NCBI RefSeq assembly: GCF_018417535.1
Contig: NZ_CP070978.1
Span: 1,178,001-1,242,000, forward strand
Reading direction: 5' to 3'
Length of the DNA: 64,000 bases
DNA from: Burkholderia pyrrocinia
GTDB lineage: Bacteria > Pseudomonadota > Gammaproteobacteria > Burkholderiales > Burkholderiaceae
Shown here: positions 9,558-19,905 of the stretch, one piece after another
Layout: every line of letters begins with the position of its first letter
Numbering within the stretch: position 1 is the first letter of the stretch
Made by a program: the position numbers and the translations under genes
Notes under the pieces: generated by a model
Told to the model about the DNA's origin: nothing
Seen by the model: only the letters and a program-made list of their open reading frames with translations
Database searches by the model: none

Positions 9558-10829
9558 TCAACCGAGGCTCACGTTGCTGCGCGTGAAGCGCCCGTACACC
9601 GCGTACAGCACGAGCGTCGCCGCGAGCAGCAGCCCGCCGAGCGCACACGCCATGCCCCAGTTGATCGTCACGTTCGTGAAGTACGCGACGTAGTAGCTGA
9701 CCATCTGGTCGTTCGGCCCGCCGAGCAGCGCAGGCGTGATGTAGTAGCCGATCGCGAGGATGAACACGAGCAGCGCGCCCGCGCCGACGCCCGGATAGGT
9801 CTGCGGCACGTACACGCGCCAGAACGCGGCGAACGGATGGCTGCCGAGCGACACGGCCGCGCGCTGGTAGGTCGGCGGGATCGACTTCATCACGCTGTAC
9901 AGCGGCAGGATCATGAACGGCAGCAGGATGTGCGTCATCGAGATGTACACGCCGACGCGGTTGAACAGCAGCGTCAGCGGATGCGAGATCAGCCCGCTGC
10001 CGATCAGCGCCGTATTGATGAGCCCTTCGCTCTGCAGCAGCACGATCCACGCGGCGACGCGCACGAGCACCGACGTCCAGAACGGAATCAGCACGAGGAT
10101 CATCACGAGGTTCGCGCGCCGCTCCGACAGCGTCGAGATCCAGTACGCGAGCGGGTAGCCGAGCAGCAGCGCGAACAGCGTGACCGCGATGCCGATCACG
10201 AACGTGCGGCCGAAGATCGCGAGATAGATCGACTGGTCGGGATCGGCCTGCACGATGTGGCCGAAACCGTCCTGTTTGTGGTCGAGTGACGCGAGCAGGT
10301 AGAACGGCGACACCTGGCTGCCGTTCTTCGCGATCGACTGCCAGTACGCAACGTCGCCCCAGCGCGAATCGAGCTCGATGAATTTCGCACGCGTCTGCGC
10401 GGGCGTCAGCGTCGCGTCGGCGGCATCGTTATTGCCCTTCAGCGGCATCGCGCGCGCCGTCTTCGCGACGAGCGAGCGATAGCCGGGAATCTCGGTATTC
10501 AGGCGTCGCGCGAGCGCGCCCATCGCCTCGCTGTCGGCCACCTTCGTCATGTCGGCCGCGAGCGCGACATACGCGGCGTCGGCCGGCGGCGCCTTGCGGT
10601 CCCAGCCCGACAGCGCGGCAACCGTGTTCGGCAGCGCGGTCGCGATCTCGGGGTTCTGCACCGCGCGCGTGAGCAGCGTGCCGATCGGTACGACGAAGAT
10701 CAGCAGCAGGAAAATCGCGAGCGGCGCGACCAGCAGCAGCGCCATCGTGCGCTTGCGGGCCTCGGCAGCCTTCAGTTCGCGCTTGAGCGCGGCGCTCGAC
10801 GAGGAAGGCGCGATCGTCATCGTGTTCAA
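9558..10829 (-). CDS. ABC transporter permease, PotB type, with long periplasmic insert
   Basis: The 423-residue protein is longer than most PotB permeases (about 280-310). After the first helix (about 31-52) it carries an extra hydrophilic segment of roughly 150 residues. The permease core follows, with the EAA loop near YQRAAVSLGSHPFAAFWRVY. Such inserts occur in a subset of polyamine/spermidine-type permeases and probably face the periplasmic binding protein. It forms a heterodimer with the downstream 8684-9520 permease. A strong hairpin separates it from the upstream binding-protein gene. Confidence 0.9.
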   Translation of the reverse strand: MNTMTIAPSSSSAALKRELKAAEARKRTMALLLVAPLAIFLLLIFVVPIGTLLTRAVQNPEIATALPNTVAALSGWDRKAPPADAAYVALAADMTKVADSEAMGALARRLNTEIPGYRSLVAKTARAMPLKGNNDAADATLTPAQTRAKFIELDSRWGDVAYWQSIAKNGSQVSPFYLLASLDHKQDGFGHIVQADPDQSIYLAIFGRTFVIGIAVTLFALLLGYPLAYWISTLSERRANLVMILVLIPFWTSVLVRVAAWIVLLQSEGLINTALIGSGLISHPLTLLFNRVGVYISMTHILLPFMILPLYSVMKSIPPTYQRAAVSLGSHPFAAFWRVYVPQTYPGVGAGALLVFILAIGYYITPALLGGPNDQMVSYYVAYFTNVTINWGMACALGGLLLAATLVLYAVYGRFTRSNVSLG

Positions 10830-10864
10830 CGGTTCTCTCCGGCCGGACCGCGATCCGGCGGCAT

Positions 10865-10898
10865 GCCGCGCGGCGCGCTACAGCGCACGCCGCGCGGC
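10865..10898. terminator. Intra-operon hairpin between binding-protein and permease genes
   Basis: An 11-base-pair GC-only stem (GCCGCGCGGCG / CGCCGCGCGGC) with a 12-base loop lies 26 bases past the binding-protein stop. It has no T-tract. Hairpins here commonly stabilise the abundant binding-protein message or reduce read-through into permease genes. Confidence 0.5.
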
Positions 10899-10923
10899 CG
10901 GTTGCTTGCGTCAGGCGCCCGGC

Positions 10924-11970
10924 TTACTTCGTCGCCCACGCGGCGAAGCGCTGCTCGAGCTCGTCGCTGTGGTCGGTCCAGAAACCGATGTCCTCCAGCA
11001 CCGCGTTCTTGCCGTTGGCCGGCGAGTTCGGCAGGTTCGCGAGCGTCTTCGCGTCGAGCGACTTGATCGCGGCGACGTTCGCGGGGCCGTACGCGATGTG
11101 CTGCGCATAGGCCTGCTGCGGCTTCGGCGTCAGCGAGTACGCGATGTACTGCTCGGCCAGCGCCTTGTTCGGCGAGCCCTTCGGAATCGCCCAGTAGTCG
11201 AGGTCGTAGATGCTGCCGTTCCACACGACCTTCAGGTTCTTGCCTTCCTTCTGCGCGGCATCGATGCGGCCGTTGTACGCGGTCGACATCACGACGTCGC
11301 CGGCGACGAGGAACTGCGGCGGCTGCGCGCCCGCTTCCCACCACTGGATGTACGGCTTCAGCTCGTCGAGCTTCTTGAACGCGCGATCCTGGCCGGCCTT
11401 CGTGCCGAGTACCTTGTACACGTCCTTCGTCGCGACGCCGTCGGCCATCAGCGCGAATTCGAGGTTGTAGCGCGCGCCCTTGCGCATCCCGCGCTTGCCG
11501 GGGAATTTCTTCACGTTCCAGAAATCGGCCCAGCCGGTCGGTGCCGACTTCAGCTTGTCCGCGTTGTACGACAGCGCCGTCGACCACACGAAGAAGCCGA
11601 CGCCGCACGCTTGCGGCGATTCCGGAATCAGGTCGGACTTCTTCGCGATCTTCGACCAGTCGAGCTTCTCGTACAGCCCTTCGTCGCAACCGCGGTTCAG
11701 GTCGCCCGACTCGACTTCGACCACGTCCCAGTTGACGTGCTTCGCCTCGACCATCGCCTTGACCTTCGCCTGCTCGCCGTTGTATTCGACGGCGGTGACC
11801 TTGTTGCCGGTTGCCTTCTCGAACGGCTGGTTGAACGCGGCCTTCTGCGCGTCGCCGTTCGCGCCGCCGAAGTTGACGACCGTGAGTTCGGCGGCCGTTG
11901 CCGATGCGCCGACGACGGCGAGCGCCAGTGCCAGCGCCGTGCGGCGCGCGGTAAAGCTTGCTCGTTTCAT
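10924..11970 (-). CDS. Periplasmic substrate-binding protein of polyamine-type ABC importer
   Basis: The 348-residue precursor starts MKRASFTARR and has a signal peptide cleaved near ATAAE (about residue 27). The mature part begins LTVVNFGGANGDAQ, the usual first strand of PotD/PotF-like type II binding proteins. ATG at 11970 is chosen over an upstream frame because it follows a strong GAGAGGAGAGGAA site and gives the signal peptide. The protein would deliver substrate to the two permeases downstream. The ligand may be putrescine, spermidine or a GABA-like amine; the sequence does not settle it. Confidence 0.92.
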   Translation of the reverse strand: MKRASFTARRTALALALAVVGASATAAELTVVNFGGANGDAQKAAFNQPFEKATGNKVTAVEYNGEQAKVKAMVEAKHVNWDVVEVESGDLNRGCDEGLYEKLDWSKIAKKSDLIPESPQACGVGFFVWSTALSYNADKLKSAPTGWADFWNVKKFPGKRGMRKGARYNLEFALMADGVATKDVYKVLGTKAGQDRAFKKLDELKPYIQWWEAGAQPPQFLVAGDVVMSTAYNGRIDAAQKEGKNLKVVWNGSIYDLDYWAIPKGSPNKALAEQYIAYSLTPKPQQAYAQHIAYGPANVAAIKSLDAKTLANLPNSPANGKNAVLEDIGFWTDHSDELEQRFAAWATK

Positions 11971-12047
11971 GATGGTTCCTCTCCTCTCGTGGTGGAAGTG
12001 GGCAGTTGTTGTTGACGACGTGCTGCGGTAAATCGGGAAAGCCGGGC

Positions 12048-13154
12048 TCACGCGAACACGCGCAGGTGCTCGGGCGCGAACGCGAGCGCGACCGGCGCGC
12101 CGGGCGAGAACGCGTCGAGCGCGCCGGTGCCGAGCGGCACCTTCACGAAGCATTCGTCCTGGCCCGGCAGCGCGCAGCGCATGCGCACGTGATCGCCGAA
12201 ATAGATGAGGCTGCGCGCCTCGCCGGTCAGCCGGTTCGCGGCTGCGCCGTTCGCGTGCCCGTTCGCGCCGTGCGCGGCGAGGCTCATGCGTTCGGGGCGG
12301 ATGCACGCGACGGCCGACGCGCCCTCGGCGGCTTCGCCGATATGGCGGCCGACGAGCTTCGTACCGTCGTCGAGCCGGAACTCGCAGAATTCGCCGTCGA
12401 CGCGCGCGATGGTGCCGCGCAGCCGGTTGCTGTCGCCGATGAAGTTCGCGACGAATTCGTTGCACGGCGATTCGTACAGGCGGTCGACGGTGTCGAGCTG
12501 CTGCACGATGCCCTTGTCGAACACGGCCACACGATCGGACATCGTCAACGCCTCGCCCTGGTCGTGCGTCACGTAGACGAAGGTCACGCCGAGCTTCTCG
12601 TGCAGCGCCTTCAGTTCGTACTGCATGTGTTCGCGCAGTTGCTTGTCGAGCGCGCCCAGCGGCTCGTCCATCAGCACGAGCTTCGGCTCGAACACGAGCG
12701 CACGCGCCAGCGCGATGCGCTGCTGCTGGCCGCCCGACAACTGCGCCGGATAGCGTTTCGCGAAGCGCTCCATCTGCACCATCTTCAGCGCATGCGCGAC
12801 CCGCTCCGCGCGCTCGGCGGCCGGCAGCTTGCGCACGCTCAGCGGATACGCGACGTTCTGCTCGACCGTCAGGTGCGGGAACAGCGCGTAGTTCTGGAAC
12901 ACCATGCCGATGTTGCGCTTGTGCGGCGGCACATTGTTCAGGAGTTCGCCGTCGAGGCGGATCTCGCCGCCGGTCGGAAACTCGAAACCGGCGAGCATCA
13001 TCAGGCAGGTCGTCTTGCCCGAACCCGACGGCCCGAGCAGCGTCAGGAATTCCCCGCGGTGGATATCGAGGTCGAGCGACTTGACGACCAGCGTCTCGCC
13101 GTCGTAGGTCTTCCGCACACCGCGAAAGCTGACGATCACATCATCGGACTTCAT
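12048..13154 (-). CDS. ABC transporter ATP-binding protein, PotA type
   Basis: The 368-residue ATPase has Walker A GPSGSGKT, the signature LSGGQQQR, Walker B VLMDEP and the H-loop THDQ. A C-terminal TOBE-like domain (about 270-368) is interrupted by a Gly/Ala/His/Asn-rich stretch (AAHGANGHANGAAANR). ATG at 13154 is preferred because the family starts a few residues before the first strand (VIVSFRGVRKTYDG). It is the first gene of the importer operon and energises the permeases. The promoter lies in the 109-base gap shared with the divergent MocR gene. Confidence 0.93.
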   Translation of the reverse strand: MKSDDVIVSFRGVRKTYDGETLVVKSLDLDIHRGEFLTLLGPSGSGKTTCLMMLAGFEFPTGGEIRLDGELLNNVPPHKRNIGMVFQNYALFPHLTVEQNVAYPLSVRKLPAAERAERVAHALKMVQMERFAKRYPAQLSGGQQQRIALARALVFEPKLVLMDEPLGALDKQLREHMQYELKALHEKLGVTFVYVTHDQGEALTMSDRVAVFDKGIVQQLDTVDRLYESPCNEFVANFIGDSNRLRGTIARVDGEFCEFRLDDGTKLVGRHIGEAAEGASAVACIRPERMSLAAHGANGHANGAAANRLTGEARSLIYFGDHVRMRCALPGQDECFVKVPLGTGALDAFSPGAPVALAFAPEHLRVFA

Positions 13155-13202
13155 CGTGGCTGTCCCCTTGCTCCGCGACAATCGCTTTTTGAGATGCGAT
13201 CC

Positions 13203-13237
13203 ACTATACGGTGCGCACGGTTCTACAATAGGGAACC
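13203..13237. promoter_or_regulatory. Divergent control region with inverted repeat, potA-like gene / MocR
   Basis: GGTTC (13219-13223) and GAACC (13233-13237) form a perfect 5-base inverted repeat with a 9-base spacer, midway between the two divergent genes. On the minus strand a TATAGT (13203-13208) is a fair -10 for the importer operon. MocR regulators often bind such sites between their own gene and the target, so this is a candidate operator. Confidence 0.45.
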
Positions 13238-13263
13238 ATTTCAATATTACTAGTAGGACCACT

Positions 13264-14787
13264 TTGGATACCGTGATCCTTGCCGACTGGCTCTCCGCCC
13301 GCCTCGACCGCGGCTCGTCCGAGCCGATGTACCGGCAGTTGCTCCAGCAGATGCAGCAGGCCATCCTGACCGGGGAATTGGGGCCTGGAACGAAACTGCC
13401 CAGTTCCCGGACGCTCGCGGCGGACCTGTCGATCGCGCGCAATACCGTTCTGCATGTGTACGACCAGTTGACGGCCGAAGGCTACGTGCTGACGACGACC
13501 GGCAGCGGCACCTACGTGGCCGACACGCGGCCGGACGCCGCCGCGATCCGCGCGCCGGGCGCCGCGCCGCCGCCGTCCGACGCCGGCACGCTGCCGCTGC
13601 CGGACGCGCAGGGCAGCCTGTCGATGCGCGGCCGGCGACTGATCGAGCACGCCGGCGTGTCGCGGCGCCAGTGGGGCGCGTTCATGCCGGGCGTGCCGGA
13701 CGTGTCGGAGTTTCCGAGCCGCACGTGGAGCCGCCTGCAGGCGCGGCTATGGAAGGAGGCGAACCCCGAGCTGCTGACCTATGCGCCGGGCGGCGGCTAT
13801 CGGCCATTGCGGCGCGCGCTCGCCGATTACCTGCGCGTCGCGCGCTCGGTCAAATGCTCGCCGGACCAGGTGATCATCACGACGGGCATTCATCAGTCGA
13901 TTGATCTCGCGGTGCGGCTGCTGTCCGACATCGGCGATCGCGCGTGGGTCGAGGAGCCATGCTACTGGGGCGTGCGCAGCGTAATGCAGGCGGCCGGGCT
14001 CACGCTCGCGCCGGTACCGGTCGACCAGGAAGGGCTCGCCCCGCGTGCCAGCGACATGCAGCATCCGCCGCGGCTCGTGCTCGTCACGCCGTCGCATCAG
14101 TACCCGCTCGGGATGGTGATGAGCCTCGCGCGGCGCCGGATGCTGCTCGAATACGCGCGCCAGCACCGCTGCTGGATCATCGAGGACGATTACGACAGCG
14201 AATTCCGCTACGGCAGCCGCCCGCTCGCGTCGCTGCAGGGGCTCGACGACGGCGGCCGCGTGATCTACGTCGGCAGCCTCGGCAAGATGCTGTTCCCGGG
14301 CCTGCGGATGGGCTACATGGTCGTGCCCGAGCATCTGGTCGACACCTTCCGCACCGGGCTGTCGGAGCTGTATCGCGAAGGCCAGTTGATGCAGCAGGCC
14401 GTGCTCGCCGAATTCATCATGGACGGCCACCTGACTTCTCACGTCAGGCGGATGCGCACGCTGTACGGCGAGCGCCGGCAACTGATGATCGACGCGATCC
14501 GCGCGCGCTTCGGCGACGCGCTGCCCGTGATGGGCGACGAGGCCGGCCTGCATCTGGTGCTCGGCCTGCCCGATGCCTGCGACGATCGCGCGGTCACGCA
14601 GAGCGCGTTCGACGCGGGCGTGATCGTGCGCCCGCTCACCAGCTACTACAGCAACCTCGACACCGCGCGGCGCGGCCTGCTGCTCGGCTATGCGTGCGTC
14701 GCGCACGAAGGCATCAAGCCCGCGTTCGACACGCTCGCTGCGACCATCGAGCGGCATCTGCCGCAGCACATCACGCGCGCGGCATGA
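13264..14787 (+). CDS. MocR-type transcription regulator (GntR HTH fused to aminotransferase fold)
   Basis: The 507-residue protein has an N-terminal GntR winged helix (about 15-85, with KLPSSRTLAADLSIARNTV) and a fold-type I aminotransferase domain. Lys341 in GSLGKMLFPG should carry pyridoxal phosphate, and EDDYDSEFRY is the usual cofactor-ring motif. MocR proteins sense amines or PLP adducts. TTG at 13264 (preceded by TAGGA) is the most likely start. GTG at 13273 is possible, and the longer upstream frame would overlap the promoter. Its divergent position suggests control of the polyamine-type importer. Confidence 0.88.
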   Translation: MDTVILADWLSARLDRGSSEPMYRQLLQQMQQAILTGELGPGTKLPSSRTLAADLSIARNTVLHVYDQLTAEGYVLTTTGSGTYVADTRPDAAAIRAPGAAPPPSDAGTLPLPDAQGSLSMRGRRLIEHAGVSRRQWGAFMPGVPDVSEFPSRTWSRLQARLWKEANPELLTYAPGGGYRPLRRALADYLRVARSVKCSPDQVIITTGIHQSIDLAVRLLSDIGDRAWVEEPCYWGVRSVMQAAGLTLAPVPVDQEGLAPRASDMQHPPRLVLVTPSHQYPLGMVMSLARRRMLLEYARQHRCWIIEDDYDSEFRYGSRPLASLQGLDDGGRVIYVGSLGKMLFPGLRMGYMVVPEHLVDTFRTGLSELYREGQLMQQAVLAEFIMDGHLTSHVRRMRTLYGERRQLMIDAIRARFGDALPVMGDEAGLHLVLGLPDACDDRAVTQSAFDAGVIVRPLTSYYSNLDTARRGLLLGYACVAHEGIKPAFDTLAATIERHLPQHITRAA

Positions 14788-14814
14788 GGCCGGTCACACG
14801 CAGCGCTGCCCGCG

Positions 14815-15849
14815 TTATTGCGCGGTGCCCGTGCCGCGATCGAGCGAAGCCGCGCGCACGGCTTCGCCGGGCTTCGTGAACGTGCGCTGCCGCAAGGCGG
14901 CGATCTGCGCGTCGCGGTCCGGCGGCGACAGGCCGGCCGACTCGATCTGCGCACGCTGCGCCGCATAGTCCGCGTAGCGGCTCTGCCACGACGCATCGTC
15001 CTGCTGCATCTGCGCGACGCGCGCGGCAGCCTCGGGCCCGAGCGTCTGGGTCAGTTGCGCGCGCATCGCATCGGGCGTCGCCCCGCTCTTCTGCAGTTGC
15101 GAGATCCGGTCGATCGCGGCCCGCTGCTTCTCGACACGCTGCTGCGCGGCGCGTTCGTCGGCCGGCATCTGCTGCTCGAGCGCCGCGAGCCGCTCGGCCT
15201 TCTGCGCATCGGTCAGCGTGCGATCCTGCGCGATCTTCAGCCGCGCGAGATCGTAGCGCTGCCGCCACTGCTCCGCGCCGAAAAAAGGCTGGCTCCACTC
15301 GCCGAGCGTGCGATACGCGATCGACGCGCGCTGGTCGAGCGCAAGCTGCAGTGCGCCCAGATCGGACTTGTCGACCGCGCCGGCATCGCGCAATTTCGTA
15401 AGCGCGTCGAGATACGCGCGATAGCGGTGCCACACGTCGAGCGCCTCGGCCTGTGCGGCCGTGCCGTCGAGCTGCGCGGCAATCTCGCGCGCGACGAGCG
15501 CATCGAGCGCGGCCGCACTCAGGTCGCTCTGCGCGGTCAGGCAGTAGTCGAAGAAATCGCGCACCGCGCGCGACTTCGCGAGATGGCCGCCGGCATCGAG
15601 CGGCAGCCGCGGCGCGCTGGAACCGGCCAGCGACGACGGCAGGCCCGTGCTCGCCGGCACGGCGGCCTGCGGCGGTGCCGCAGCCACGCCGCCCACCGCC
15701 GCCGCATCCGGCGACTCGCCGGCGGACCCTGTACCGCGATGCCATCCCGCACCGCTCCACATCGCGACGCCGGTGATCGCCGCCAGCCCCACGACACCGT
15801 AGATCGCAGCGCGCCGCGCCAGCGGCGCGCGCCCTTCACGTGCCGTCAT
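14815..15849 (-). CDS. lifO: Lipase-specific foldase
   Basis: This 344-residue steric chaperone is anchored in the inner membrane by a helix at about 15-31. A variable Ala/Pro linker (about 45-85) and an all-helical periplasmic domain follow. The foldase signature RxxFDY(F/C)L is present as Arg97 to Leu104 (RDFFDYCL). Foldases wrap around secreted family I lipases and impose the active fold before export by the type II system. The gene starts 3 bases after the lipA stop, as in B. cepacia and B. glumae. It converges on the MocR gene 27 bases away. Confidence 0.95.
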   Translation of the reverse strand: MTAREGRAPLARRAAIYGVVGLAAITGVAMWSGAGWHRGTGSAGESPDAAAVGGVAAAPPQAAVPASTGLPSSLAGSSAPRLPLDAGGHLAKSRAVRDFFDYCLTAQSDLSAAALDALVAREIAAQLDGTAAQAEALDVWHRYRAYLDALTKLRDAGAVDKSDLGALQLALDQRASIAYRTLGEWSQPFFGAEQWRQRYDLARLKIAQDRTLTDAQKAERLAALEQQMPADERAAQQRVEKQRAAIDRISQLQKSGATPDAMRAQLTQTLGPEAAARVAQMQQDDASWQSRYADYAAQRAQIESAGLSPPDRDAQIAALRQRTFTKPGEAVRAASLDRGTGTAQ

Positions 15850-15852
15850 CGA

Positions 15853-17073
<1,221 letters not shown>

Positions 17074-17102
17074 CTAGACACGGTTCTCTAATCGGTTGAC
17101 GC

Positions 17103-17124
17103 GCCCCGCCCGTTCGGGCGGGGC
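17103..17124. terminator. Hairpin after the TonB receptor gene
   Basis: CCCCGCCC / GGGCGGGG with a GTTC loop lies 44 bases past the receptor stop (minus strand) and upstream of lipA. There is no T-tract. Confidence 0.5.
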
Positions 17125-17167
17125 CGCGTTCATGCGCGCGCATGCTGCATTGCACACGCGCAATGCG

Positions 17168-19297
17168 CTACAGCTTCGCGCTCACGCGTACCCATGCGGT
17201 ACGACCCGGCTCCATCACCGGCGCGTTCGCCGGATAGCCGAAGCCCGCGTTGCCGGCGAGGTTCAGGTGCTCGGTGTAGGCCTTGTTCAGCACGTTGTCG
17301 ACGCCGACCGAGATCTGCACGGTCTTGCTGACGTTGTACTGCGTATGCAGCGACAGCACGCCGAATCCGGCGCTCGGGCCGAAGTCCTTGCCGACCACGT
17401 TGCCCTCATTCAGTGCATCGCGATGTTGCGGCGCAACGATCCGCCACAGCCCACCGGCCGACCACGCGCCTTGCGTGTATTCGAGCCCGATGCGCGCCTC
17501 GAGCGGCGGCATCTGCGGCAGCGGATCGCCGCTCGCCACGTTGCGCCCCCACGCATACGCGAGCGACGTCTCGACGCGCAGCGGTGCAACCGGCCGCCAC
17601 GACACGCCTGCCTCGCCGCCCATGATCTGCGCGTTGACGTTGGTCGCCTGCGTGGTCGGGCCCATCATGCCGGCCGCGTAGTTGAACAGGATGAAGTCCT
17701 GCACGTAGCCCGCGTAGGCCGACACCCACGCATCGAACCGGTCGCTCTTGTATTGCGCGCCGATGTCGAGCTGCGTGGTCTTCTCCGGCTGCACCGCCGA
17801 GAACGCGTTGACCGAACCGGCCGGCCCGCGCTTCGCCGAGAACAGCTCCCAGTAGTCGGGATAGCGCTCCGCATGACCGATGCCCGCGTACCACGTGACG
17901 GGCAGCGACGCGAGATCGCACTCGTAGCGCACGAAGCCGCTCGGCAGCACGCGTGCGCGATCGTCGTCGAAGGTCGGGTTCGGCTTGCTCATCATCATGC
18001 CGCTCGTCGTCGCGCGCTTGTCGCGTACGCTCGCGTAGTCCACACGCGCGCCGCCGATCACGCGCGACACGTCGCTCGCGTACCACGTCAGTTCGCCGAA
18101 CACGCCCGCGTTCCACATCGTCGCCTGCGCATTCCACGGCTGGTCGCCGTAGTTCTGCCGCCCCATCGCCGAGCGCGAATCGAGCCGGTTCGATTGCGCA
18201 TCGACACCCGTCACGAGCTTGAAGTCGTCGCCGAAGCGAAACGTCGCGGCCGCGCGTGCGCCGAACGTGCGACGCCGCACCTCCGCCGCCATCCGCATCG
18301 GCATGCTGCTGGTCGGGTCGGGTTGCCGCAACGTGTAGTTGTCCATCACGTGGTCGGCTTCGTTGTAGTACACGCGTGCCTCGATCCGGTCGAGCACGTC
18401 GCCGAGATGCCGCTTGTCGAACGACAGGCCGAACGTCTCGCGGCGGAAATGCGCGCCGTCCATCCCGCGGCCTGCATACTTCGCGTAGCCGTCGCCCGTG
18501 CCGGCCGTCAGTTCGACCCGCGTGTGGTCGTCGGGCGTCCAGCCGAGCGCCGCATCGGCGTTCCACTTGTCCCACTGCGACGGTACGGTGTTGCCGTTGC
18601 CGTCCTTGTAGTCCTGCGAATGCGCGTGGTTCGCGGTCACGCGGCCGTAGACGTCAGGCGTGCCGGCCGTCACGTCGATGTTCTGGTCGTTGCGCCCGAA
18701 CGAGCCACCGACGAGGCTGCCCTCGAAACGCATGCCCGGCTTGTCGAACCGCGGCGTCACGCGCTCGAACAGCACGGTACCGGCCGACGCGCCGGGACCG
18801 TACATCACCGTCTGCGGCCCCTTGACAACCGTGACCTTGTCATAGCTTTCCGGCGCGATGTACGAAGTCGGCGCATCCATCCGGTTCGGGCAGGCGCCGA
18901 GCGTCGGCATCCCGTTCGCCAGGATGTTCAGCCGCGAACCGAACATCCCGCGCAGCACGGGGTCGCCGTTCGTGCCGCCGCTGCGAATCGATGTGAAGCC
19001 GGGAATCGTCTTCAGGTAATCCGCGCCGTCGCTGGCGGGCAGCGGCTGGCGCGGCGCCTTCGGATCCGTGACGACGACGAGCGGCGTCGTCAGCGGCGAC
19101 GCGACAACTTCGACGGGTGGCAGCAGCACGGCCGCGTCGTCCGCAGGCACGCCGGCCGCGCGCGTCGTTTCGGCGGCGGCAGTCGCGGCCAGCGCACCGA
19201 CGGCGAGCGCGGGAACGGTGAGTTTCAGCATGCGCGGCACGCGCCGCGCACAGGCATTGCGTGATGCCCGCGGCGCACGCAACTGGAAAATGGTCAT
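17168..19297 (-). CDS. oprC: TonB-dependent copper receptor, OprC/NosA-like
   Basis: The 709-residue outer-membrane beta-barrel receptor has a signal peptide (about 1-43), a plug domain (about 60-185) and a 22-strand barrel ending in the aromatic-type VRVSAKL. OprC of Pseudomonas binds copper through a CxxxM pair in the plug and an HxM pair in a barrel loop. Both are visible here as Cys136/Met140 (GACPNRMD) and His316/Met318 (ADHVMDN). This supports copper as the ligand. ATG at 19297 is chosen because it gives a signal peptide; the 85 codons upstream are arginine-rich. The DUF2946 and cytochrome b561 genes upstream fit a metal-related cluster. Confidence 0.9.
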   Translation of the reverse strand: MTIFQLRAPRASRNACARRVPRMLKLTVPALAVGALAATAAAETTRAAGVPADDAAVLLPPVEVVASPLTTPLVVVTDPKAPRQPLPASDGADYLKTIPGFTSIRSGGTNGDPVLRGMFGSRLNILANGMPTLGACPNRMDAPTSYIAPESYDKVTVVKGPQTVMYGPGASAGTVLFERVTPRFDKPGMRFEGSLVGGSFGRNDQNIDVTAGTPDVYGRVTANHAHSQDYKDGNGNTVPSQWDKWNADAALGWTPDDHTRVELTAGTGDGYAKYAGRGMDGAHFRRETFGLSFDKRHLGDVLDRIEARVYYNEADHVMDNYTLRQPDPTSSMPMRMAAEVRRRTFGARAAATFRFGDDFKLVTGVDAQSNRLDSRSAMGRQNYGDQPWNAQATMWNAGVFGELTWYASDVSRVIGGARVDYASVRDKRATTSGMMMSKPNPTFDDDRARVLPSGFVRYECDLASLPVTWYAGIGHAERYPDYWELFSAKRGPAGSVNAFSAVQPEKTTQLDIGAQYKSDRFDAWVSAYAGYVQDFILFNYAAGMMGPTTQATNVNAQIMGGEAGVSWRPVAPLRVETSLAYAWGRNVASGDPLPQMPPLEARIGLEYTQGAWSAGGLWRIVAPQHRDALNEGNVVGKDFGPSAGFGVLSLHTQYNVSKTVQISVGVDNVLNKAYTEHLNLAGNAGFGYPANAPVMEPGRTAWVRVSAKL

Positions 19298-19380
19298 GAT
19301 CGAAAGCCCGAGTGACGCCCTCCACGCGGCCTCGACGGGCCGCACGGATATCGGCGGTAGATGGAACGGAAGACAGCGCG

Positions 19381-19749
19381 TCAGGCGCGCTCGGGCGGTG
19401 CGCGTGGATACGCGCGCGGATAGCGGTCGGTGCGCGCCGCGACGGTAGGCGGCACGGCGGCGGAATCGGAAACGACGGAAGCGGAAGCGAACGATGCGGC
19501 GGCAGGCGAGCCGATCGCGGGACTGTGTGCGAAGAAACCGCAGTAGCCGCACGCATCGAGATGCAGCGCGTGATCGTGCATGCGGCCCGCATCGGGCGAC
19601 CGATGCGCACCGTGCTCTGCACTGCAGACGATCGCGTCAGGCGTGGCCGCCTGCGCGATGCGCCACTGCGACACCAGCGGCGCCGCGATCGCGAACCAGA
19701 TCGCGAGCACGCCAAGCCAGGCGGTCAGGTGACGATGTCGGTGCAGCAT
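19381..19749 (-). CDS. DUF2946 family small exported protein
   Basis: This 122-residue protein has an N-terminal hydrophobic helix (about 8-28) and the family motif HLDACGYCGFFAHSP. Two Cys and nearby His could bind a metal. DUF2946 genes often sit beside copper or cobalt transport genes, and here the OprC-like receptor follows in the same direction 84 bases on. The exact role is unknown. Confidence 0.8.
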   Translation of the reverse strand: MLHRHRHLTAWLGVLAIWFAIAAPLVSQWRIAQAATPDAIVCSAEHGAHRSPDAGRMHDHALHLDACGYCGFFAHSPAIGSPAAASFASASVVSDSAAVPPTVAARTDRYPRAYPRAPPERA

Positions 19750-19840
19750 GCGCGGCGGCGAGTAAGCGGAATGTAAAAACAGCCGAGATGTTACAGAATG
19801 TTCGATGCGATGACCAGCCGCAGATGACGGTAAACGGACC

Positions 19841-19876
19841 GGGGGCGCATGGTTGTCAACACAACCATGCGCCCCC
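19841..19876. terminator. Perfect 16-bp stem-loop after the cytochrome b561 gene
   Basis: A perfect 16-base-pair stem (left arm 19841-19856, right arm 19861-19876, starting GGGGGCGCATGG) encloses a 4-base loop. It is 29 bases downstream of the b561 stop and upstream of the DUF2946 gene. No T-run follows on either strand, so it may be a Rho-assisted terminator or a protein-binding palindrome. Confidence 0.55.
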
Positions 19877-19905
19877 GCCTGCTGCGCGCGTCCGGAACGC
19901 GACGC

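Noticed and set aside
6818..9586. 922-codon plus-strand frame across the MFS and permease genes
   Set aside because: Extremely Arg/His/Gln-rich, crosses two real minus-strand genes; a shadow.
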